A stretch of DNA of 12,403 nt. It comes from Dehalococcoidia bacterium (GTDB taxonomy: Bacteria; Chloroflexota; Dehalococcoidia; Dehalococcoidales; JAUWYK01). Position numbers and translations under genes: made by a program. A model generated the notes under the pieces. It was not told where the DNA came from. It searched no databases and worked only from the letters and a program-made list of their open reading frames with translations. Each line of letters starts with the position of its first letter. Positions within the stretch are counted from its first letter, which is position 1. The stretch covers positions 1 to 12,403 of the forward strand of contig JAUWYK010000059.1 in assembly GCA_030615865.1 (NCBI GenBank), given 5' to 3'. Shown here one piece after another: positions 6,790-12,403 of the stretch.

Positions 6790-7701
6790 TTAGTAAGTTC
6801 GGGGCACTTTCCGCCCTGGATGTAACGGGTCAAATGCCCAGGGTTCCTCTGCTTTCTCCTTATCCAGCAACTCTATAGCTTCTCGTAATCCCTTACCACT
6901 GAGGCTTAAATACTTTTGGGTTGTGTCCAATCTGCTATGTCTCATTAGTTGTCTAACTGCTTCTGGATTAGCCCCCTTCTCAACTAGCTGTGTGCCAAAG
7001 TAGTGTCTGAGAGAATGGCAATAGATAGAAACCCCAGCCTTCCTGCTAAACCATTCAAACTTACCCGATATTGACGAAGGCTTGAGTCCAAAGAGGGATT
7101 GCTCTGGCTTCATATTCTTAATGTAGGGTCTGAGAAGTGTGGCAATTGTATCGTTCAGTGGAACTATACCGTCCTTTTCCCCTTTGCCTGCTCGGACAGT
7201 CAAGATACCTTGCTCAAGGTGAATATCCCCAACTCGGAGATTGGTAAGCTCTGTTCTGCGTAATCCCGTATTGACAGCTAGGTGGATTAGTAAGGTGTCC
7301 CTACGGGCTAGTCGTTTGTGAGTTGCCTTAGTTTCTATCGCTTTGATAAGTGCGTTAATGTCAGCTTCTTCTACATAAGGTGGTAGTCGTGCTGGCTGTT
7401 TAATCCTCATATCAAGCTCTTCTCCATACCACTTAAAGAATGGTTTGAGGACTGCCACATACCGAGCCAAAGTAGCAGTCTTGCGGTTGGCAAACTGGCT
7501 GAGAAATTGCTTACCCAATGCTGGCATTGGTGGGAACTGACCCAAAAACTCGGCAAAGTGCCTTAGTATCCTGCGGTCCTCATAGAGTCCCTTTGCCGAC
7601 CTGTGCCGACAGATAAGCTCGGCGTCGTAAGCCTCAAAAAGCTGGTCGTTTGTCATTTGCCTCAGCCTCAATCTTCTTTTGCCTTCCTCGCCTAGAAGCA
7701 T
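6790..7701 (-). CDS. Tyrosine recombinase / phage-type integrase (XerC/D-like)
   Basis: This protein should carry out site-specific recombination. From the ATG at 7701 it has 303 residues: an N-terminal SAM-like core-binding domain (about 15-105, with LYEDRRILRHFAEFLG and TLARYVAVLKPFFKWYGEEL) and the catalytic domain with all expected residues. These are Arg148 (TGLRRTEL), Lys173 (AGKGEKDG), His229 and Arg232 (HSLRHYFG), His255 (LMRHSRLD) and Tyr264 (TTQKYLSL), so it looks intact. The frame stays open upstream through the tRNA to a GTG at 7818, but those first codons are just the tRNA read as protein; ATG 7701 with ACGGGAA nine bases before it, or TTG 7707, is more credible. It lies on the same strand as the tRNA with its start about 60 bases past the tRNA 3' end. 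That is the usual arrangement of an integrase using the tRNA 3' end as attachment site. A second tRNA-end copy was not found in the window. Confidence 0.88.
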   Translation of the reverse strand: MLLGEEGKRRLRLRQMTNDQLFEAYDAELICRHRSAKGLYEDRRILRHFAEFLGQFPPMPALGKQFLSQFANRKTATLARYVAVLKPFFKWYGEELDMRIKQPARLPPYVEEADINALIKAIETKATHKRLARRDTLLIHLAVNTGLRRTELTNLRVGDIHLEQGILTVRAGKGEKDGIVPLNDTIATLLRPYIKNMKPEQSLFGLKPSSISGKFEWFSRKAGVSIYCHSLRHYFGTQLVEKGANPEAVRQLMRHSRLDTTQKYLSLSGKGLREAIELLDKEKAEEPWAFDPLHPGRKVPRTY

Positions 7702-7760
7702 TACCAAAAGTTCCCGTATTGGTAAGTCCTCTAGGTTATCGGATAGAAGTCCGACTTTAG

Positions 7761-7832
<72 letters not shown>

Positions 7833-7839
7833 AATGAAA

Positions 7840-7869
7840 TTTATACCACAGATTGAATTAAGCTGTCAA
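7840..7869 (-). promoter_or_regulatory. Consensus sigma-70-type promoter of the tRNA
   Basis: Reading the minus strand, TTGACA (7869-7864) and TATAAA (7845-7840) are separated by 18 bases. The -35 box is perfect and the -10 box has five of six matches. Only seven bases separate the -10 box from the first tRNA base, so transcription should start at or next to the mature 5' end. Confidence 0.75.
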
Positions 7870-7887
7870 TTGAGGTAATTGCGAAAT

Positions 7888-8841
7888 CTATCTGGCCTCG
7901 GTAACATGCTTCTTTAATGCCTCAGGGAGTTTGCTGTTATCATTGGTAACCGCTGGGGTTATGGGTAGTTGACCATTTGCCGCTATAATAGCCATCCCTT
8001 CAGCACTCAGCAGAAAATCAACCCAGGCTATCGCCAATTCAGGATGAGTGGCACTCTTGGGTATCGTTACCCCATAAATTATCGGCTTGCCCCTTTTAAT
8101 CAGGGTTTCCCCCGGTTTCTTGCCGGCAATCTCAACCTGTGCCATAGCATAGTAATCCCTGAACTCCTCGCTGGATAGGTCAATCTCAACCGGTAACTCA
8201 ATAAAATTCAGCTTGTGCTGTTTGGCAACAGACACATACTCAAAAGCATAGTCTAGGTCACCAGATTCCAATAGAGCAATGAGGCCGACCGATTTTGGTC
8301 TCATCATCTCACCGGGAGCACCATAAAGCATATCATTTAACCCAGGCACACCATAATAGTCCTCAGCTAGTTGCCATACCATAAGGGTTCTATAGCCACA
8401 GGGGTCGTGGTCAGGGTCAGCGCGACCATATTTCACCCCTTCACGCTGCAGAATTTCATACCAATTGTCCTTACTAACCTCATCAGCAAATTGAGAGCTA
8501 TCGGTATAGGCAATAACCATGCGATTACAGGCAAAGGTTATGTACCAGTCAGTATACTCGGGAAACATCAACTCCGGAATAAGGGTATAATCGGCGGAAG
8601 CAACCACATCTGCCTCTCTGCTCAGCTCAGTAACCTTACGAATGCTAATCGAGCTACCTGCTGACTCTGCCCTTATCTCTACATCAGGATAGAGCTTATT
8701 AAACTCCTCACTTATCTGAGCAAAGGGTATGGTCAAACTGCCGGCATGAAATATGGTAAGGGCAACACCACCTGAACAGCTAGGCATCAGGCTCAATATC
8801 AGAGCCAAAACCAAAAATAGGCTTGTAGCTAATCGTTTCAT
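7888..8841 (-). CDS. wtpA: Tungstate/molybdate-binding lipoprotein of an ABC transporter (WtpA-type)
   Basis: This is the extracellular binding protein that captures tungstate or molybdate and delivers it to the permease. The 317-residue product has a basic N-terminus, a hydrophobic signal segment (about 5-20) and a lipobox-like MPSC with Cys22 as the likely lipid anchor. The mature part starts with LTIFHAGSLTIPF, as in ModA/WtpA. It contains the WtpA-type motif GRADPDHDPCGYR (139-151) and DYAFEYVSVA with Glu201. In archaeal ModA/WtpA structures an Asp and a Glu complete octahedral oxyanion binding, and the acidic residues here are candidates. ATG 8841 has AAGGAGG (8852-8846) four bases upstream; the TTG at 8844 is too close to it. 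It is the last gene of the wtpB-wtpC-wtpA run, 34 bases after wtpC. The WtpA motif suggests high-affinity tungstate use, but molybdate cannot be excluded. Confidence 0.88.
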   Translation of the reverse strand: MKRLATSLFLVLALILSLMPSCSGGVALTIFHAGSLTIPFAQISEEFNKLYPDVEIRAESAGSSISIRKVTELSREADVVASADYTLIPELMFPEYTDWYITFACNRMVIAYTDSSQFADEVSKDNWYEILQREGVKYGRADPDHDPCGYRTLMVWQLAEDYYGVPGLNDMLYGAPGEMMRPKSVGLIALLESGDLDYAFEYVSVAKQHKLNFIELPVEIDLSSEEFRDYYAMAQVEIAGKKPGETLIKRGKPIIYGVTIPKSATHPELAIAWVDFLLSAEGMAIIAANGQLPITPAVTNDNSKLPEALKKHVTEAR

Positions 8842-8875
8842 CAAACCTCCTTAATTTTGTGCCATATTCTGTTGA

Positions 8876-9922
8876 CTAAAAAATATGGACGGCTGATGCC
8901 TTAAAGGTTATGTAAACCTTTTGCCCTTCAGCCAGACCCATCTCCTCAAAGGAGCGACGGGTAACCAAACAGATAAAGTCTGGCGGAAGGGTAACTGTCA
9001 GATACAATGTCGACCCCTTATCAGCAATACTGGTAACAGTGCCACAAAACGAGTTACGAGCACTAGACCTGAGCGGCTCAGGGGAAATGAGAATATCCTC
9101 AGGTCGAACTGAGGCGTGGAGTTTCCCTCTAAGGTCAGTAACTACTATCAGCTCGGTACCTTCAGTGCGAAAGACGGTATTTCCATCATCTCTTTCTACC
9201 ACTTCACCGGCAAAGATATTCCTCGCCATAGCAAAGCGGGCAACAAACTCAGAGGCAGGCTGCCGAAATATCTGCTCTGGAGTCCCCACCTGCTTTATCC
9301 CCCCCTCACCTAAAACGGCAATGCGCTCGCCCAAAGCTACCGCCTCCTCAAAATCATGGGTAACATGAATAGTAGTCACCTTCAACTGGTTATGTATTTG
9401 GCGAAGTTCTTGTTGCACAGCCTCCCGACTTTCCGGGTCAAGGGCACTTAACGGCTCATCAAGAAGTAGCACCTCGGGCTTGATGCTCAGTGCCCTGGCC
9501 AGAGCTACCTTCTGCCGCTCCCCCCCACTCAGTGTGTCAGGACTCCTATCCAGAAGGTGGACTATCCCCAGCAAATCGGAAAGCCAGTTAAGCGTCTGTG
9601 TCACTTGCTGATGGGGCAGCTTATGAAGCCTCAAGCCAAAAGTGATATTCTCGGCTACTGAAAGGTGAGGGAACAGGACATGGTCTTGGTAAACAATACT
9701 TATGTTTCTTTTTTCTGGCTCAAGTCGTGTCACCTCCCGTCCCCCAAGCCATATCTCCCCACTCTTAACTGGATATAGACCAGCGATAGTCTCTAGGAGC
9801 ACCGTCTTGCCAGACCCAGTAGGTCCCAGGACAACAAAATACTCGCCCTCGTCTACAGTTAAATTAACATCTTCAAGCAAGAAATGCCCCAGGTCAACAC
9901 GCAGATTCTTTATCTGTATCAT
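8876..9922 (-). CDS. wtpC: Tungstate/molybdate ABC transporter ATP-binding protein with TOBE domain (WtpC/ModC-type)
   Basis: This cytoplasmic ATPase drives oxyanion import. From the ATG at 9922 it has 348 residues with Walker A GPTGSGKT (33-40), Q-loop Gln79 (VYQDHVLFPH), signature LSGGERQ (131-137), Walker B LLLDEP (152-157), D-loop SALD and switch His189 (HVTHD). A C-terminal region of about 110 residues (HASVRPEDILI, FCGTVTSIADKGS, to the end) matches a TOBE domain, which in ModC can bind molybdate or tungstate and inhibit transport. The ATG overlaps the permease stop by four bases (ATGA), indicating translational coupling. An extension to 9976 is open but lies inside the permease gene and adds no domain sequence. 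Gene order permease-ATPase-binding protein is unusual compared with wtpABC but keeps all three parts. Confidence 0.9.
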   Translation of the reverse strand: MIQIKNLRVDLGHFLLEDVNLTVDEGEYFVVLGPTGSGKTVLLETIAGLYPVKSGEIWLGGREVTRLEPEKRNISIVYQDHVLFPHLSVAENITFGLRLHKLPHQQVTQTLNWLSDLLGIVHLLDRSPDTLSGGERQKVALARALSIKPEVLLLDEPLSALDPESREAVQQELRQIHNQLKVTTIHVTHDFEEAVALGERIAVLGEGGIKQVGTPEQIFRQPASEFVARFAMARNIFAGEVVERDDGNTVFRTEGTELIVVTDLRGKLHASVRPEDILISPEPLRSSARNSFCGTVTSIADKGSTLYLTVTLPPDFICLVTRRSFEEMGLAEGQKVYITFKASAVHIF

Positions 9923-10713
9923 GTCTTCTGCCCCCGATACACCAATGTTCTGAGAACTACAAAGATGATGACACATAACAGGATAAGTAGCACCGCTACC
10001 GGCCTGGAGTACGCCAAACCATAAGTCTCAAACCTCTCAAAGATGAGAGTAGGAGCTATCATCGGATGATATGCCAGAATAATAACTGCACCAAACTCGC
10101 TTATCCCCCTAGCCCACATCATGATGTTGCCAGCGACGATGCTTCGCCATGCCAGGGGAAAGGAAACTCGGAAAAAGGACTGCCATGGTGAGGCACCAAG
10201 GGTACGAGACACCTTCTCCAGTCTGACATCCACCTTCTTAAACCCCTCTTTAGCCGAATCAATCAAAAAGGGGACGCTAACGAAGAGCATAGCAATAACA
10301 ATACCAGCAATAGAGTCAACAAAGTCGATTCCTATCAGGTGGAAGCCCTTGCCAACCAGAAAATTACGACCAAAAACAAAGAGGAGGGCGATACCGGCTG
10401 CAGTATGTGGCACCACAATAGGCACATCAATAAGCCCCTCCACCAGGTTCTTGCCTGGAAAATCAAATCTGGCTAACAGATAGGCTAAAGGCACCCCCAG
10501 GAAAAAGCCAATGGTAGTAGCTATCAAGGCAGCATACAGAGTGAGCCAGATAGCGCTAATGACCTTACTATCAAGAGCAGTATCCAGCAGTATCTTGGGG
10601 TCAGAGGCAACTATCATCTTAAATAGAGGTACGATAATAAATAGAAAAATAACCAACCCGAGCAGAACAAAGGTAAATGTCATCCTGTTAGTGATAAACC
10701 ATTTTTTAGCCAA
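9919..10713 (-). CDS. wtpB: Tungstate/molybdate ABC transporter permease (WtpB/ModB-type)
   Basis: This membrane subunit forms the oxyanion channel, probably as a homodimer. The roughly 264-residue protein has about six hydrophobic segments, the first being FVLLGLVIFLFIIVPLF and the last VAVLLILLCVIIFVVL. It carries the EAA loop that docks the ATPase (about 166-190, with EKVSRTLGASPWQSFF and FPLAWRSIVAG). I chose the TTG at 10713 because AGGAGG (10725-10720) lies six bases upstream. The longer frame from ATG 10752 has no ribosome site, starts inside the terminator tail of the leader and places the AGGAGG within the gene. The gene overlaps wtpC by four bases. It is the first gene after the Moco-type riboswitch and terminator, so expression of the whole transporter should be set there. 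Confidence 0.88.
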   Translation of the reverse strand: MAKKWFITNRMTFTFVLLGLVIFLFIIVPLFKMIVASDPKILLDTALDSKVISAIWLTLYAALIATTIGFFLGVPLAYLLARFDFPGKNLVEGLIDVPIVVPHTAAGIALLFVFGRNFLVGKGFHLIGIDFVDSIAGIVIAMLFVSVPFLIDSAKEGFKKVDVRLEKVSRTLGASPWQSFFRVSFPLAWRSIVAGNIMMWARGISEFGAVIILAYHPMIAPTLIFERFETYGLAYSRPVAVLLILLCVIIFVVLRTLVYRGQKT

Positions 10714-10753
10714 AAACCACCTCCTGACATTGCTATTTGCTGCGCTTGGCATT

Positions 10754-10781
10754 AAAAAAACACTTCAAAAGGAAGTGCTTG
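10754..10781 (-). terminator. Riboswitch-controlled intrinsic terminator before wtpB
   Basis: On the minus strand CACTTC (10777-10772) pairs with GAAGTG (10766-10761) around CTTTT, followed by seven T (10760-10754). Up to three more pairs can form with the T-run. It sits between the riboswitch and the wtpB ribosome site, where premature termination would shut off the transporter. Its 5' arm, CAAGCACTTCC, can instead pair with GGAGAGCTTG of the riboswitch 3' strand. Confidence 0.85.
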
Positions 10782-10800
10782 AAAATAGACCTATGACTAC

Positions 10801-10910
10801 CCACAAGCTCTCCTTTCCAAAACACGGGAGGCATCGCCGTTTCCAACGAAACCCTATCGGCCAATCTCCATTGGTATACCTTCAGGAGAATAGGCTCGGA
10901 GACAAGTGTT
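10801..10910 (-). ncRNA. Molybdenum-cofactor (Moco/Tuco) riboswitch candidate in the wtpBCA leader
   Basis: Reading the minus strand from 10910, the leader contains CTCCGAGCC, then hairpins, then GATGCCTCCCGTG (about 10835-10823), then AAAGGAGAGC (about 10815-10806). From memory these match the conserved blocks of the Moco RNA motif. A closing stem forms from CAC and TCTCC at the 5' side with GGAGA and GTG at the 3' side. An inner arm pairs GCC and TCTCC with GGAGA and GGC. A second arm is GTTTC-GTTG-GAAAC, closed by GCC/GGC. The motif is known upstream of cofactor synthesis and Mo/W transport genes and senses the molybdenum or tungsten cofactor. Here it precedes a terminator and wtpB, so cofactor binding should switch transport off. 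Whether it is the Moco or the Tuco variant is not clear to me. Confidence 0.8.
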
Positions 10911-10925
10911 TAATTTTTAATTGAT

Positions 10926-10931
10926 ATTATA
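10926..10931 (-). promoter_or_regulatory. -10 box of the wtpBCA operon
   Basis: The minus strand reads a perfect TATAAT at 10931-10926, in an AT-rich stretch about 16 bases before the riboswitch. The predicted start near 10919 would put the whole riboswitch in the transcript. No good -35 box is seen; TTACTG at 19-base spacing is the best and is weak, so an activator may be needed. Confidence 0.65.
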
Positions 10932-11015
10932 TCATATTTTCCGGTGTAACCAGTAACCTCCTCACTTCCTCTTCCTACTCCCTAGAGCAGACCCTACCCG
11001 GCAACTCAGGCGCTT

Positions 11016-11049
11016 TTTCACCGCCGTGAAACTTTAATGAAACTTAAAC
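11016..11049 (+). promoter_or_regulatory. Hairpin and 11-base direct repeat in the divergent intergenic region
   Basis: TTTCAC-CGCC-GTGAAA (11016-11031) is a perfect 6-bp inverted repeat. Overlapping it, GAAACTTTAAT (11028-11038) and GAAACTTAAAC (11039-11049) are two adjacent 11-base units identical at nine positions. One-helical-turn direct repeats are typical of OmpR/PhoB-family binding sites. It could control the 66-residue gene to the right, with TATAAA at 11099 as a possible -10 box, or the transporter to the left. The remaining bases from 10932 to 11129 show nothing else I can support. Confidence 0.45.
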
Positions 11050-11129
11050 GCCAGTTTTATGAGTAATTAATTTCAGCAGCCTAAGATAGAAGTGCGCCTA
11101 TAAATAACTTGGGTAAGTAGAGGAGGACA

Positions 11130-11330
11130 ATGATAATCAAAAGCGCTATTAAGTGCCCAAACAATATGGTTATGGTATTTGATGAGGACGAGGAACAAAT
11201 CCCTGAATACCAGGGTCAATACGAAGAAGTAAAGGAACGCATCCTAAAAGATGCTCCGCCAGAGGCAATATTTGGTCAGTGGATTGATTATGAGACTGAT
11301 ATAAGAACAGTTCCGAGAGAAGAATGGTAA
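11130..11330 (+). CDS. Hypothetical 66-residue acidic protein
   Basis: A good ribosome site (GAGGAGG, about 11120-11126) precedes the ATG at 11130. The product begins MIIKSAIKCPNNMVMVFDED and continues with many Glu/Asp residues, QIPEYQGQYEEVKERI, an Ala/Pro turn and a C-terminal aromatic segment FGQWIDYETDIRTVPREEW. It has one Cys (residue 9), no signal peptide and no membrane segment, so it should be a small soluble cytoplasmic protein. I do not recognise a family with a known function. The amphipathic middle part and well-formed ends suggest a real gene rather than a chance frame. The LuxR-type gene follows 59 bases later on the same strand, so the two may be co-transcribed, possibly linking this protein to regulation. 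Confidence 0.75.
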   Translation: MIIKSAIKCPNNMVMVFDEDEEQIPEYQGQYEEVKERILKDAPPEAIFGQWIDYETDIRTVPREEW

Positions 11331-11363
11331 TCAACTAGCTAAGCTCTAACCGGGAGACGAGCT

Positions 11364-11393
11364 TTGAATAAAAATAGTGGTGATAAAAATTGA
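11364..11393 (+). other. Nine-codon upstream reading frame overlapping the LuxR-type start
   Basis: TTG at 11364, with GGGAG seven bases upstream, encodes MNKNSGDKN (counting TTG as Met). It ends at TGA 11391-11393, overlapping the TTG at 11390. Either it is a leader peptide that feeds ribosomes into the next gene, or it is the true N-terminus separated by a one-base loss in the A-tract at 11385-11389. One extra A would fuse the two frames. The GGGAG lies in the loop of an AAGCTC/GAGCTT stem (11341-11364). Confidence 0.3.
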
Positions 11394-11704
11394 GAAACAA
11401 CCCCATTTTCACGGCTGGAGTGCACCAAGCACTATCCGAGCCAGATGACTTCGGATTGCTGAACTGTGTCTCAACCAAGGACACTGCTCAGAACACAGCA
11501 TCTATAGCCCTCACCCCCAGGGAGTCCCAGATTCTAAGTTACATTGCTGACGGTAACTCAAACAAGCAAATCGCTTACATCCTGCAACTTAGTGAGCAGA
11601 CAATTAAGAACCATGTCAGTACCATCCTACGTAAGCTAGATGCTAATGCCAGAGCTCACGCTGTCGCCCTAGCCATAGGCAACGGCTGGATTTCAGTCAA
11701 ATAA
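11390..11704 (+). CDS. LuxR/GerE-type helix-turn-helix transcriptional regulator, single-domain
   Basis: The 104-residue protein has a C-terminal GerE-type DNA-binding domain (about 40-100): LTPRESQILSYIADGNSNKQ, then IAYILQLSEQTIKNHVSTIL as the recognition region, then RKLDANARAHAVALA. The first 40 residues show no receiver or ligand-binding domain, so it resembles the small orphan LuxR-type proteins rather than a NarL-type response regulator. It should bind promoter DNA, probably as a dimer; its signal is unknown. The frame has a stop at 11384, so TTG 11390 is the first possible start, yet no good ribosome site precedes it. The better site serves the overlapping nine-codon frame, raising the chance of translational coupling or a frameshift. 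The PAS-sensor gene follows about 210 bases later. Confidence 0.85.
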   Translation: MRNNPIFTAGVHQALSEPDDFGLLNCVSTKDTAQNTASIALTPRESQILSYIADGNSNKQIAYILQLSEQTIKNHVSTILRKLDANARAHAVALAIGNGWISVK

Positions 11705-11813
11705 AAACCCTCCAATATGACCCCGGAAGCTAACCACTAAATAAGCAACTTCATCCCCCGATAAATACGCCCTATCTGCCATTGGACTTGCCCTTCATTT
11801 AGCTATATAACAT

Positions 11814-11846
11814 TACTAAATACCTACTAAATTCTTACTAAATGCC
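11814..11846 (+). repeat. Three exact TACTAAAT repeats at 11-base period (candidate operator)
   Basis: TACTAAAT starts at 11814, 11825 and 11836, with three-base spacers ACC, TCT and GCC. The array ends a few bases before the -35 box of the downstream promoter. A period of one helical turn on one strand is the layout bound by OmpR/PhoB-family activators. The rest of the 11705-11915 spacer holds only the promoter below. Confidence 0.6.
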
Positions 11847-11848
11847 TA

Positions 11849-11878
11849 TTGGCATATTTGTGGACTTGATGATACAAT
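11849..11878 (+). promoter_or_regulatory. Promoter of the PAS-sensor gene
   Basis: TTGGCA (11849-11854) and TACAAT (11873-11878) each match the sigma-70 consensus at five of six positions and are 18 bases apart. Transcription should start near 11885, about 30 bases before the ATG. The three-repeat operator lies directly upstream of the -35 box, the position of an activator. Confidence 0.6.
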
Positions 11879-11915
11879 TGGCATCAAGATGGTAGTTCAG
11901 GAGGAGGATAGCGAG

Positions 11916-12403
11916 ATGGTTAAAGGAAGGATGGCAAGCAAATCATCTACCTCCGCGCCACCCAAGACAAAAGAATTAAAAAAATCAGTAGAAAGACTTC
12001 AGGCTTTGATGGACGAAATTCCCACCGGCGTAATGAATGTGGACATCAAGGGCAAAATCACTTATGTCAACAAAACTATCCTACAAGCTACGGGCTATTC
12101 ACGCGAGGAGCTGGTCGGTAAGAATGGGTTGAGGCTTGGTCTATTTCCCCCTGAAACTCTAAAGCTCTTGGGAAAACGGATGAAAGAGAAGCTAATGGGG
12201 AAACCTCCCAGTCCTCTGGAAATACAGTTCAAGCGCAAGGATGGAGAATGGATGTGGATTGAAATAAGCGGCAGGGCGCTCTGGGAGCATGGTGTGCCTG
12301 TCGGCGTCCAAATCGTCGGAAGGGACATCACCGACCGCAGGCAGGCTGAGGAGAAACTAAAAAGCTCGGAGGAGCGGCTAAAAATACTATTTGAATTTGC
12401 ACC
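11916..12403 (+). CDS. PAS-domain sensor protein, probable histidine kinase (3' partial)
   Basis: The frame is open from ATG 11916 to the window edge (162 full codons), so the 3' end is missing. GAGGAGGA lies seven bases before the start. After a short basic, Ser/Pro-rich N-terminus without signal or membrane segment and a short helix (KELKKSVERLQALMDEIP), a PAS domain spans about residues 30-142. It shows MNVDIKGKITYVNKTILQAT, GYSREELVGKN, FKRKDGEWMWIEISGRAL and the closing GRDITDRRQAEEKLKSSEER. The following RLKILFEFAP is the usual beginning of a second PAS domain. Such tandem-PAS proteins are mostly soluble histidine kinases, but the kinase part is outside the window, and a diguanylate cyclase or PAS-only protein is possible. 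The 11-base repeats ahead of its promoter suggest control by an OmpR/PhoB-type regulator, perhaps its own partner. Confidence 0.85.
   Translation, partial: MVKGRMASKSSTSAPPKTKELKKSVERLQALMDEIPTGVMNVDIKGKITYVNKTILQATGYSREELVGKNGLRLGLFPPETLKLLGKRMKEKLMGKPPSPLEIQFKRKDGEWMWIEISGRALWEHGVPVGVQIVGRDITDRRQAEEKLKSSEERLKILFEFA

Noticed and set aside
9923..9976. Eighteen-residue extension of the ATPase.
   Set aside because: It lies inside the permease gene and adds no ABC-domain sequence; the ATGA overlap at 9922 gives a natural start.
8876..10752. Several plus-strand open frames of 60-120 codons inside the transporter genes.
   Set aside because: They are antisense shadows of well-supported wtp genes, rich in Ser/Arg/Pro and without motifs.

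Overview
The window reads as a piece of an anaerobic bacterial chromosome with a strong molybdenum/tungsten and iron-sulfur flavoprotein theme. My best guess at origin is an uncultured Chloroflexota (Dehalococcoidia-like) or another deep-branching anaerobe. The grounds are an MvhD/FlpD-type electron-transfer protein, an archaeal-type WtpA tungstate/molybdate binder, large FAD-oxidase/CCG-domain proteins, a small LuxR-HTH protein and a tRNA without an encoded CCA end. No marker gene is present, so this assignment is inference.

Left part, + strand (1-1643): the 3' end of an MvhD/FlpD-like gene with a C-terminal 2x[4Fe-4S] ferredoxin domain, a short MOSC-domain protein, and fdhD, the sulfurtransferase that activates formate dehydrogenase. 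A 39-codon open frame (1630-1749) overlaps the end of fdhD and may be a broken remnant of another gene. A spacer of about 390 bases follows; it contains CGGGTT three times at exactly 40-base spacing and a small hairpin before the next operon.

Middle, + strand (2136-6510): a tight three-gene operon of a VAO/GlcD-type FAD oxidase, a two-CCG-domain Fe-S protein with two N-terminal cluster motifs, and a second, different FAD oxidase. Together they look like a membrane-free GlcDF-type flavin/Fe-S dehydrogenase of unknown substrate, with two full-size flavin subunits. It ends in a palindromic hairpin and then an intrinsic terminator (6665-6695).

Right-middle, - strand (10931 down to 6675): a near-consensus -10 box, a leader with the sequence hallmarks of a molybdenum-cofactor (Moco/Tuco) riboswitch, an intrinsic terminator that can be countered by an antiterminator, then the transporter genes wtpB-wtpC-wtpA. 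Next comes a tRNA with anticodon CAT driven by its own consensus promoter. A tyrosine recombinase starts just beyond the 3' end of the tRNA, the usual position for an integrase that uses a tRNA as its attachment site, and a 37-codon ORF is tightly coupled behind it. So the island, if there is one, extends leftward from 7761.

Far right, + strand (11130-12403): a 66-residue protein of unknown function, a small LuxR/GerE-type DNA-binding protein with an unusual start region, and the 5' part of a PAS-domain sensor, probably a histidine kinase. The sensor promoter is preceded by three exact TACTAAAT repeats at 11-base spacing. A second 11-base direct repeat lies before the 66-residue gene. Both fit OmpR/PhoB-type regulator binding.

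Functional reading: formate or hydrogen-type oxidoreductase electron transfer (MvhD/FlpD), its molybdenum/tungsten cofactor maturation (FdhD, MOSC) and oxyanion uptake (Wtp, apparently under cofactor feedback through the riboswitch) lie close together and probably serve the same metalloenzymes.
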